Assembly (NCBI GenBank): GCA_963082975.1
Contig: OY720347.1
Location: forward strand, 42,917,155-42,981,154
DNA length: 64,000 nucleotides
Direction: 5' to 3'
Origin: Labia minor
Lineage: Eukaryota > Arthropoda > Insecta > Dermaptera > Spongiphoridae
The translations under genes were made by a program, and so were the position numbers. This document shows, in pieces, positions 49,501 through 61,006 of the stretch. How positions within the stretch are numbered: the first letter of the stretch is position 1; each line of letters starts with the position of its first letter. The notes beneath the pieces were generated by a model, which saw only the letters and a list, made by a program, of their open reading frames with translations, had not been told where the DNA came from and searched no databases.

Positions 49501-52289
49501 ACAAATAAAAAAAGAAAGATAAAAAAAAAGAAAAGAAAAGAAATGGATCGAACAAAAACAATCCAGTGGACGTCTACGCTTTGGAAAAGTTGTGATTTCC
49601 AGAAGTGGAATTTATGGTTTGACTCTTTTTAAGTTGATACAATAATTCATATATCTCTGTAAAATTTTCTATAAAAAAAACTGGTTTTGACGCAGAACAA
49701 GTTTTGGCGAATTTTTATCCATTTTTAGATTGGAATGATTCTAAGAAATATCAAACATTAATATCATGAGTAGGATCATGACGATGATGATGAGCATGGT
49801 GCGGGAGGAAGAACTTCTCAACTCCATTGATTATCAAATTCATCCAATATAGACTTGAAAACAATATCCTCCCATTGCTCAAATCAAGTTTATAATAATA
49901 AAAAAAAAGAACGAAAAATACTTAAATTCCTACACTCTATTGTTCCATATATGCGCGATTGACCTCTGCGGGGAAGAAAAAATCGCATTTAACAAAAGAG
50001 CATGTGAGGTACACTGATGACCGAATATTTGGTATTGTGACTGGAGATTGGACCTGGGCCGGTAACGAACCGCCTCGAGTCCTGAATCTGATTAGTGGAT
50101 TGGACCAAAAGGGAAAAATAAATTCACAAAATATGAAAGATCTTTTTTAATTTGAAGGTCTCGAATTTATAATGAACTATTGTTAAAAGGTTTTTCCATG
50201 GCCCTGACTAAAAAAAAAAAAATAAAACAAATTAAAAATATTTCTATGTTAAATGTTTTTGATTTATGTTTTTCACTAAAGTTGAGTATAGTTGATTTCT
50301 TGTAGGAGTTGAGACTCTTCCCTAGGAGATGGTCCTTATTGGAACGCCCGAGAATAATCCTTCCAATCTACTCTTCGTTGTTTGGCCAGACATTGTTATT
50401 AATTATATCTATTCCATTTCGTGATCAAAACCAAGCGATAATTATCTACAATTTCCAATTTAAAATTTTATTCGATAAATCTCGGACACGTATTATTGGA
50501 TTTAAATATAAAGCCATTTTTTCCCTGGAGGCAGCATTCTCGTAACCGGCCCACGCCCCTTCCATAATTTTATTGAATGCACAAATATACAACGTTAGTC
50601 TGGGAGATGAGATAAAAATCGAATAGGAAGGGTCTTATTGGCCGCATGCGTTTGTTTCTGTACCCAGTCTCCTCGGAGGACGCAGTCGATTTTTTAAATA
50701 GAACATTCTGGTTTTTAATCAGGAGAATAAGGGTAGTTTTAATGGAAAGAGGGTAGAAATGCCCCTATGATTTATGCTTATGCAAAGTAACCCTTTTATG
50801 AACAAAAGCATAGTCTAGTAACCCAGATAGATATGCAAAACCCCTTAAATCCTACCCCTATGGGGGCAGTTGGAAGGGTACAATTTTATAAAATAAGGGT
50901 TGAAAAATCATTAATTTTTCCCTTTTAAATAGAGAGTGAGAAAGAGAGGCTGCTGGGTTTGAAAATTAATCATTTTTCATTTAAATTTTTCATATTCTTT
51001 CCATTGGCTTTGTGTCAGTAATTTATTATTTTGGAGTCGAGGCGGAGGGCCTCGGGAGAAGGCGGAGGAAACCTCAGCCTGTCAGATGCCCGATCTTCGT
51101 TTCAAATGATGACTGTGATTTGGACGGCACCGTAGCTTAATTAGTCAGAAGCTCCTTTAAAATTGTCATCCTGAAGCCGTCAGGCCATCTTGAGATGGAT
51201 TGCCTTAGATGGATCTCTTTATTTGACCATTCCTGAGTCATTTCTTATTAAAATCACAAGAACCTCTTGTCTTGTCAGATAAGCACCCACCCCATTGCTA
51301 AGAAAACATGCATCTTCTTTGGGCGCCACAGCTACTAAACCAAAAAGGGATTTTACAGCCATCATTAACCCTGATTGATTACTTGAGACTTTATACAAAT
51401 AGAAATTAATGCTTTCATAATTACCTTGAAGAGTCCTTTTTGTTTTATAGCATTTCCGAATGAACAACAACATCCTCATAAAACTATCACTTTTTAAAAC
51501 TTTTTTTTTCTCTTTTTAACTAAAAATATTGAATCTCATGTAGGAGGTAGCAGCAGCTCAGCTAAGTAATGTTTTTAACCGATTTTTCTTCTCTTTCAAT
51601 GGAAAGTAGGGAAACCTTAAAAAAACAATTAGAAAAGTGTTAATTGAACAAAAACGTCGTATTATCTGTTTATTGAATTATCGCATTTAGCGAAGAGTAA
51701 AATAGATGAAATTATCAGATAACATTTTGACCTCGATGCTGTCTGACATACAATTGCTTACCAGAGGGGAAAAAAAACTTAACCAAGGCAGCGAACAAAT
51801 TAGCTGCTAACTAAAAAAAATATTGCGGTCATCTAAGTTTACGAAATTCATTATGATGATGATTGGTTATGAAATGATTGCCACCTTCAATTATTTAGTT
51901 CTTGATTTTCTATAAATTTGAAAATGTTTAAATTGTCTAACACGAATAATTTCATATATTTTTTTTTTCAAGAAAAAACAATGGTCATGCTTTGAATGGT
52001 TTATTATTTGAAAATTACACTCCCAAATATGGATACTATATTAAAACACGGTCCGAGATATAATAAAAGCGTTTTAATGCGCAAAAAAAAAAAAAATAGC
52101 GACCACCTATTAAGAATTTAGTAATTCATATTAAATTACACGTGTTAGAAATAACATAAAGCGAAGTTCGATTTACCTTCCCGCTAATGATTCTAGCATT
52201 GATATTTGTTAAGAAAACCAATTGGAAATGTTCAAAAGGACAGCTGCCGTAACAAAAGTCATTGGTGTCCAAGTAAGTCCAAGAAACAT

Positions 52290-52320
52290 CTGGTGATAAT
52301 CTTAATACTTGCAGGTGAGT
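52290..52320 (+). promoter_or_regulatory. Candidate zero-length (recursive) splice site
   Basis: CTTAATACTTGCAG is immediately followed by GTGAGT (intron side at 52315). An acceptor directly abutting a near-consensus donor is the signature of a ratchet point used to remove very long introns in steps. The pyrimidine tract is modest, so this may be chance. Confidence 0.25.
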
Positions 52321-55300
52321 TGCCTAAAGGGCGCAAGGCCCGTGCATTTGAATACTCACCTCCGATAAAGATATTTGACACTCACTAGTTAACTTGAAAT
52401 TTATTTCTTACTAGTTAATTTTTTTTTTATTCTACGTACATATATATATATACTAACAAACCATTTATATATATATATATATTTATATTGAAAGAAAAGT
52501 TTGAAACTCAAAGATGTATAAATTAACACAATTCGGTAACGAAGGGTATGTACATATAGAAATACAACTCATTAAAAAAAAAGAAATTTATCCCTAAGGA
52601 AAGGGAGGGGAATTAATCTTGAAACGAAATATTTCAAAAGAATAGAAATAAGATAATTTAATTATTCTCTAAAAAAAACTAACATAAGCAGATAAATTTA
52701 TCATTTCTTAGATTTCATGAAACACAATAGAATTGGAATAAAAAAAAACATGTTTATTAATTTTTTTTTATAACAAAAATTATTTTGGAGCGCTTTTGTC
52801 CTAATCTTGGCTTTTTTACACTAGTAGTTATTATTTATTTACATATTATAAAAAAAACTTTTAACCACTCTCCGATTTGCAAGGTCGATCCGTTAAACAA
52901 TTGATGCTTATCTTTGGGGCGCCTCATTTAGGGGGCGCCAGAATTCTTTGCTAACAGTTTGTTTTGGTTTATTTTTTATATTGAGCCCAACCTTATACTC
53001 GTACAAAATTTAACTGAATTTAATTAAATTTTCAAATATGATAATCTACTTTCCAAATTTACAAACTAATCTAAATCCTTGAAATGCATGAAATATTGAC
53101 ATTTTTCAATAAGGTTTCTGTCATGGAACGAGAAGAAGGGAAATGAACGAATAAAAATTAATTTCCGCCCCAAGGCGGGTATAAATTTTACTCAATATTA
53201 ATTTATTTCTTGTTTAATTTATAATGATTTATTTCTATCTAAATGTTATAAAGCTAGAAAATCTATGCGATTCCTTGTAAACATGGATAAAATTTAAATG
53301 TTTTTTTTTTCTAAGTATTTTCAACTCCCCATTGAATATCCACCATGCTAATTAATTAATGGACCAGCCGAGATTCTATAATTAAACGAGTTTGGTTCGG
53401 ATTCTCATAACTTCCCATTTTAATATTATCTAAACGCTTTATTTTAAATTATAAATAAAAAAAAACAAATCCAGGCAGAATCAAGATTTATGAGGCTGCC
53501 CTTATACGAATAGTAAACTTTCTTTTATGGTTTGATTATCTCAATATTTATTGTAAGTTTAATTAAGTAACTAGTAAACTTCCATGCTCAATTGGAACAT
53601 GAAATATCACTTATTATTACTCATTTTTAATAATAATTTATTTATGTATTAATTTATTCTTTTTTTCTCTTCTTTTTGATAGAATCCTTTCTTAATGATT
53701 TATTATATCTTTTAATTTGGTTTTTAAAATTCACTCCTGATCATTACATGTCTTTGATATATTCAATATATTTTTAATTATATTATGTACTAACATAATT
53801 ATATGATAGCAATTTTTATTGCTATTTAATTTTCATATGGATAGTTTATCTCTCATTTAATGGGATTCTTTTATTTATTTTCATTTTTATTTAATGGAAA
53901 TTGCTTAAAGATTTATAAATATATATATAAAGATAATTTTTTTTTTTCTAAAATGAGGTAATTTACTTTACATCAGAAAGGAATCAATCATCATGTTTAG
54001 TGAATAATTATACATTGATGGAGAGAGAAATGAATGCCTAGTTACAATTTGCCTTGAATTCTAATTTCACATTTTTAAATAAAATTTTTTTTAAAAACAG
54101 GAAGAGAACATTCCATTTAAATTTTGTTATTCAGGACATTTCAGATTGACGTCAATATATTTTAATTATTCTTTACTCAGAATTAGGTTGAATAACAATT
54201 ATTAATATAATTTTAACAAAAATAAATAATTAAATAAATAAATATCTCTTAGAATAAAAATAAGAAAATAGATTTTTTTGGATTTTATTCAAGAATTTTT
54301 TTTAGATATAAGTAAAAATAAAATTTATTTGTTGAAATAAAATACGAACGACTGACCCTTACCTTTTGAAATTATTTATATTTTGAATTTTTCTTTGTTT
54401 ACTTAATAAAGTCCTTTAAATCATGAAGGATCGATTGATTATAAAAATTGATTGGAAGAGGTTGATATTTTTTATTTTTATTTAATTGATTTTTTTTTTA
54501 AATAGTCGTTGTAAACACCGAGTGATTCTGTTTCTGACCTGTGAATAGTTTTTATCTTTGAAATTTAGAAGATGATGGATGGGGTTGGTTGGGCCATCGA
54601 TCTTAGTAGCTTTATAATATCAAGTTGATGACTGGAAGAAATGGCTCTATCTATGCCTGAGGAAACAGCCGGAGGGCTTAAGAAAGCGACGTTAGTAGCA
54701 AAAGGAAGTGGGAGAGGGGAGGGAAGGAGTTACCGGTTGGTCAGTAAAAGGGTTTCTCTCCTGGTCACTCCGCGGCCGCAACCTTCTTACTTACCACTTA
54801 CCTTTACCTCTCCCCCACCGCAGCTGCTACACCCACACACATTCACCGTCATTTTTCCAGGTAGCTATTAAGTATCTAAAAAATTACGTAAAAAATACTC
54901 TGATGGATTAATTTCGGTTGGTATATCCGCGAGTGGAACCCGGAACGCGCGCCGAGGCCTTTTATTCGTGACCAGAATGTCCTTATTAATTTACTCGCTT
55001 TATAGATTGCAATACTAGCAACTGAAATCAATTAACTAATTTCCACATCAGTTAGCGATTGATTGATCTTCGACTAGTTGCCTTTTGTCTACGTCTCGAG
55101 ATCATTGATAGGAATTAAATCAGAAGTCAAGGAGCCGCTACTATATTACCGGTTGTTTTACGAAATAAATATGACGAATTTTATTTTTCAGCCTTCTTTT
55201 GGTATATTAGTGCTTTTCTCTTTCGAACTGCTCCTGCTATAGGAGACCAGATCATAACCCATATAGTGAATCATTAATCATACAAATCATTGATAGATTC

Positions 55301-58300
55301 CATTTGGATTTCTACATGAGTGGACTCGAATACGAAATTAAAGTTCGATTTATTAAATTAAAAAAAAAATATATATATGCACTTTTAACCATCTTCTTTC
55401 TCGCATGCATGTGGAGAGCGGTGATTGAGTTGAGCTCTTTTCTCTCATCCCCAATTCCACCCCTAAAACAAATGATCCCATGTCAGTTAGAAAGTTAAAA
55501 ATAAATATATGATTTCAATATTGATCTTTAAAAAAAAACATATACCATCCAATCGGATTGAAATTTATTGAAATTGTTGTTGGAAGATAGTTATGTACCA
55601 TCAATGAGAGTGATGACTTACTAGTTGGATTTTATTGAAGATTTACTTTTGGGTGAATGAATAATTTTGAATTGTTGTTGTCTAACCAGAATGGAATGAA
55701 TTAGTGTCTTTGTAGCAATGGTCGATAATTCTTCTACAAGAGTTCCAGACCACATGCAACCATCTCCTTTGGTTATTAATTAAACTAAGCCGACTAATAA
55801 GAGGATTTCCCATTGGCTCGCCACTGGTGGCCGCACTGACTTGATGACCGAACAAATACAATGCGACCTATTGTATTTCTATGGTTGTTTATCAATCAAA
55901 TTTTTTTTTTTGAATTATTTATTGAATACTATTATTTTATACACAAATGAAAAAAATAAATAAATAAATGAGTACTGTGCTTAAAGCAAAATACTTCAAC
56001 ACTTCCTAATCTTTTAATAGTTTGAATTTAGGTTGGTTTTCATTTGAAAGTGGAACCAATGGATTTGATAACAGTTGGCCCACTAATGAAAACCATCATT
56101 TGTTTTCCCCCTCTTTAATGGATTACCCTGTAATTTTTTTTTCCTCGAGATAGGAGGATGACAAGAGACATTGAAACGAACCGCCCGCGCTAACCCGTCG
56201 TTCCATTTGTTTGGATTCTATGTTATAATTCACAAGCACCTTTGCGAAATTAACATGCCCGATGAAAAAGTACACAATACGGCCGCACCCAGGAAAAAAA
56301 TGTACCATTCATGATCTATATAGCACTTTTCCTCTTTTTTTTTTTGTAACCATCCTCGTCATTTTTCATATCCCTGCTGAGCTGTTAACAGAATCGATTT
56401 AGACAAGAGGATCTTTTGTAATTATTCGAGGGAGAAAAATGTCATGAGCTGAAGGATTCAATAATAACGAAAACGAGCTAGCCATTGTTTTCCAGATATT
56501 AGCCAAGGAGATAAACTTTCGGAGAAGCGAACTCTGCATAATGCATATCCAACATCGCGTATAAGAGGCGACCGATGTCGACAGAATAAATTTAACCCAA
56601 TTCGTATGATTACTATTATAGAACTAACGTTTTTAGTATGCCAGATCGATTTGACAAAAAGAATTGAAATTCAAAACTTGATTTGTTTTTCTTTCGCAAA
56701 AGGAAATCTTAAATGACACTTACTAAATGGAGAAATTTTGGAGTCTTATTTAGGCATAACATCCGCATCATTAAATTAACATACAAAATAGAAATCCTAT
56801 TATAGCTTCATTTATACATTGCACCCTACAATATCTACATTAACACCTCGAAAGGAACAAAATATCGTTATTCTCAAAGTGAATATCAATACAATTTATA
56901 AATATATTTTCATTATATTTCCCTCTTGAAAAATTAAATAATTTATTAAATAAATTATCAGTATAATTTGATTATTCGTTCTTGAGAGGTGTGATTTAAT
57001 TATCTCAGTAAAATAAAATTTCCATTTTTAACTATTTTTAAAAATAATAATAAAAAAAAAAAATTCAAATGTTAATATTTTTTGAAAACTGGTTATGAAA
57101 GTTAAAAATATATTATTAAATTAATTATATGGTTATATTTCTAAAAAGCATTATGTTGATCCTTTAGAAATGACTTTCCCCTAGGCTGTTTAGCAAACCC
57201 CTTCATTTATTATTCGCTAAAAAAAAAGTTGAATTTAAAGGGAGACGATCTGAATTCGAGTAATTCAGGGTAACCTAAGGGTGGTTAGATAATTTCAAAT
57301 TATTCAATGTGGTGAGTTTGCTTACCACTGAACAAACTTTGCATATACACAAAAGAATCAAATAGTTATTTTACTAATAGACAGTGAATATGATCTATTT
57401 AAATTTTAATTTTAATTAAATTTTTTTTTTTGTTGTTAGAAAAAGAAAATAATTCTCTTGGCAGGGTGAGTACTCTATGATAATCAAGCACCATAGAGAA
57501 TAAAAACTTAGTCTCACGTAGTTTTATCGAATCTGGTGAATAAAAAAAAATATTTTAAAAAATAAAATAAATATAATGTTGTTTGTTAAAATTTCATTCA
57601 TTTATTTATTTAAAAAAAATAATATATATAATATATAATAAACTTTTTCCTGCAAAACAAAAAATACCAATTTCTCTTATATGAAAAATTAAGATATATT
57701 TGTATTTTACTGATATATTGTAATTTAACATTGTCCAATAGCCTAGAGCTAAATATAACAAGACCATCTCTAGTAATTTATCATTGAAAATTATACTAGA
57801 ACTTGTATAAACATATTTTACCAACTTTAAATGGGAAGAGCTTAATAATAAGAGATAAAAACAAATGTGGTGGGGAGACTTTTAAAAATACTCAGATGAG
57901 GTAGAAGATAGAGGGCACTTCTAGATGTATCCACTCGACAGTGCACTGTCACTATATTTTTTTCTCTCTCTCTCTCTCTCTCTCTTTCTATTTCAAGGAA
58001 CTAGGACTTTAATCTTGGGGGTCAGATTCTTCCCCTCCAACATCATTTATTGATCCTTAAAGAGGCTTGAAGAGATGGGAACAGAACCCGACCTACGATA
58101 AAATTAAATAAATATTCTTAGTATAAGTGAAATTTCTACACAGAATATCACTGACTTGTATAAATACAATGGTGATGAATAAATATTGAATGATAGAATT
58201 GGCACTCTTTATTTTACTACTTCATAAAATACAATCAATCAATAGAAAATTTTAACTTTATCCTTACCAACAAAGCGACATGAAAGAAATCTTTAATTTG

Positions 58301-60150
58301 ATCATCAATTATTGTAATTAATAAAAAGATGTCGATTTTTTTTTCTTTTTATAAACGAATAAAAAAAAACATTAGCTAATCGTTAATTTATATCAAGCTA
58401 TTTAGATTTCATAAGGTTTTATCATTAAATCCATCTGTTTGAATTGTAAGCTTATTTGTACCCTGAATGTGGTGGGTTAATAATAATTATTTAACCTGCC
58501 GAATATATATATATATTAATTATATGTCATACAATGAATCTCTTTGGTTTTGTGTGGTCGCTTGTGGTTATAAATATTGTTTTTCTTGCAAAAACACCTT
58601 TCTTCTCTTTCCACAAATATAGGAAATGAGGCACATCTAATAGCCCCCTTTGCGTATAATAGTTGAAAAAAAACTTAATTTGATAAAAAGTTGTATCCGG
58701 ATCTCTTTTTCATTCTTATAATAGTTTACAAAATCCCCTTTTATATTATTATTTAATTCCAAAATAACAAAAATTTTATCTATGTATTATTTATTATAAA
58801 CCTATAATTTAAATTTTTCATGTTTTTTTTTTCTTGTGTGGGTTATATATTTTTCAGAAATAATTTTTATTCACATTAACTTGTTTATTATTTTTAAAAG
58901 AATTAAATTAGAAAGTTATGTAAAACAAGACATTTTTTTTTTTTTTGAAATTTTTATTTTTCTCTCTTTTTCACTCACTCCTTTTCTTATTATTTTTATT
59001 CAACTTTTCTTTTAAAGCTGGCCAAAAGAATAAATTCAGCTTTTTTTTTCCCGAATTAATTTAAAAACATTTATTTTCGAATGCATTTGAAGAAAAAAAA
59101 AATAGCTAACGGGGGGATTTTCATGAAAAAAAAGTAATAAAATATTAAACAAAACAAACTTAGATTGGGAAAAATAATTAAAAACTTCATTTTTTTTTTT
59201 GTTTTTTAAATAATATTGAATTTTAGCTAATTGAAATAATATTGTTTATCACGATATGCCAAATCGGTTTGTTTAGTTTTTTTTTTTTAAAGCAAAATGT
59301 TTCAAAGAAAAGATCTTGAATAAATTGTTATTTCCAATAATATATTTAAAAACAGAAATCTTGAATATTTTAAAATTATTTTTATGTTATTTAATTGTGT
59401 TAAATGTAAGTAAATTATTAAATTATTTGTGATATTTTGAAGTAACATGAAACAAATTGAAAAATTATTGGTTTTATGTCATAAATATATTATTTTTACC
59501 AGATAATTGTTAATATAGTTATTTAATGAATTAGAAAATATTTAAATATTCAATGTTTAGTCTTTTTTAATACACGTTTTTATAAATGATTTGTTTGTTT
59601 TTTTTTATTTTGGATTATATTTTATACAAAAATATTTTTAAACTATAATAATTATAATATTCTTAATATTTCCTTCAATTATATTCATAATTATATTTTA
59701 ATTGTTTCTCTAAAATTCTCGAGTTCACAAGAAAAAACATGTTTTACAACATGCTAAATAAATTTTTAAGAATATAACAATTTTTTTTTTTCTTAATTAT
59801 TTCCATTTAATATGATCAAATCAATCAATCAGGCAATTAATTTACAATAAAAATTATTTAATAATATTTATTTTTAAAAAAATCAATACATATACATATA
59901 AATATATATGTATCTTTATATATTTAAAAATTTATATAAATACTATTTTTTAATAAAACATAAATTTTCTTTTTTAAATAAATTCAAGTGAATATAAAGA
60001 AAAAAAAAGATAATTATTTAAATTATTTTTTGGAATTAAAGTAATAATAATAATAAAGAAAAAAAGCGATGCATGAAGCGAGACTTCAAGGTTTCCCTTC
60101 TTGCATTTAGAGAGAAAAGTTCAAAATTATTTATTTATTTTTCTTACTCA

Positions 60151-60152
<2 letters not shown>

Positions 60153-60204
<52 letters not shown>
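60153..60204. repeat. (AT)26 microsatellite
   Basis: Uninterrupted AT dinucleotide tract of 52 bases, about 640 bp upstream of the coding exon. It is the longest perfect microsatellite in the window. Confidence 0.95.
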
Positions 60205-60208
<4 letters not shown>

Positions 60209-60840
60209 TTGTATTTAATATGATTTTCTCCGTTTTAGCTTTGTTTTTTTCTTTCTTTCTATATATTTGAATTTATACTTAAAATAAAAAAAAAACTCAT
60301 CATTTAGAGAAAAATTCTGATAATAGGAAATAAATTTTAACCTTTTATCAGATAAATTTTATTGCTTGAGTAGGCTTAAATTGCATGGAGAGAAGAATCA
60401 CTAGATTAGATCTTTGGAAATTTATGAGGTTATGACAGTGACAATTTAAATTTGGATATTTATTTGCATTTCCTTATAACGACACCAACTGATAGTCAAT
60501 CTTTGGATGAGAATTCCAGATAAATCCTTAAATAATAAAAATACTATTAAAAAAGATATATATTTTATTTCTAATTTCTATAATTTATTTATTTATTTTT
60601 TTTTTTTATTCAAATTGGTTTTAAATGAAATTGTTGAAAGGAAAAATTTATATAAACTTATAAAAATAATAAAAAAAAAAAAAATAATAAATAAATAAAA
60701 ATATTAATTTTTGAAAAGCAAAATCAATTTATTTATATTAATGCCCTATTGTACCAACTCTGATTTCTTTACTATTGTCAATCTGTAAATCTAGTGTCTA
60801 AATTGATTAGTGTCTAATCCATGGTGTCCTTTTTCTGCAG

Positions 60841-61006
60841 ACGGTCCCAGAATGTTGCGCTAAGGCATGACCGGCTGCGGGCCCCTCGTGCAACATGTCC
60901 ACCATGACCTCGCCCAGCGTCCACGCGGCCGCTGCAGCTAGCCGCTTCTCGCTCGAGGCGCTCGCTCGCATGGAGCCGCCCCGGCCGCAGCCCCTCTCCT
61001 GTCCAG
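60841..61006 (+). CDS. First coding exon of a probable transcription-factor gene (eh1-like motif)
   Basis: The exon follows a strong acceptor (CTTTTTCTGCAG, ending at 60840) and ends at G61006 before a GTACAC donor. The chosen start is ATG 60895, preceded by CAAC, the favoured arthropod start context. It opens 37 codons and ends in phase 1. The protein begins MSTMTSPSVHAAAAASR, continues FSLEALARMEPPRPQP, then LSCP. There is an Ala run at residues 11-15, FSLEALAR at 18-25 and Pro-rich sequence after 26. FSLEALAR resembles eh1/Groucho-binding or N-terminal motifs (FSVEALxA type) of Msx- and Not-like and other homeodomain proteins, so a nuclear transcription factor is the best guess, but no DNA-binding domain lies in the window. 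The exon is far richer in G+C than both flanks. Two upstream ORFs precede the start. The minus-strand frame over the same bases is a shadow. Confidence 0.65.
60852..60863 (+). promoter_or_regulatory. Upstream ORF 1 (three codons plus stop)
   Basis: ATG TTG CGC TAA lies 31 bases before the main ATG and is not overlapping. Such minimal upstream ORFs can dampen translation of the main frame. The effect here is inferred. Confidence 0.45.
60867..60941 (+). promoter_or_regulatory. Upstream ORF 2, overlapping the main start in another frame
   Basis: ATG 60867 opens 24 codons ending at TAG 60939-60941, running past the main ATG at 60895 in a different frame. Ribosomes starting here could not reinitiate at 60895, so translation would depend on leaky scanning. 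The main ATG has the better context (CAAC) than this one (AGGC). Confidence 0.45.

Larger units (their letters stand above)
40311..60840 (+). other. Putative long first intron, distal part
   Basis: A/T-rich with (TA)15 at 40551-40580, T24 at 43143-43166, (TGC)n at 43241-43262, (TTTA)n at about 48000-48022, (TC)n at about 57963-57985 and (AT)26 at 60153-60204. G+C-richer islands: about 43205-43270, 44025-44110, 47370-47490, 49310-49400, 49950-50110, 50290-50700, 51020-51330, 52240-52390, 54580-55000, 55790-55870 and 56140-56300. They are regularly scattered and lack supported coding, the pattern expected of cis-regulatory elements around a developmental gene. That reading is an inference. Confidence 0.4.

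Noticed and set aside
51120-51160. Segment GTAGCTTAATTAGTCAG resembling a tRNA D-arm
   Set aside because: No anticodon arm or T arm can be folded around it; a TAATTA homeodomain-like core is a simpler description.
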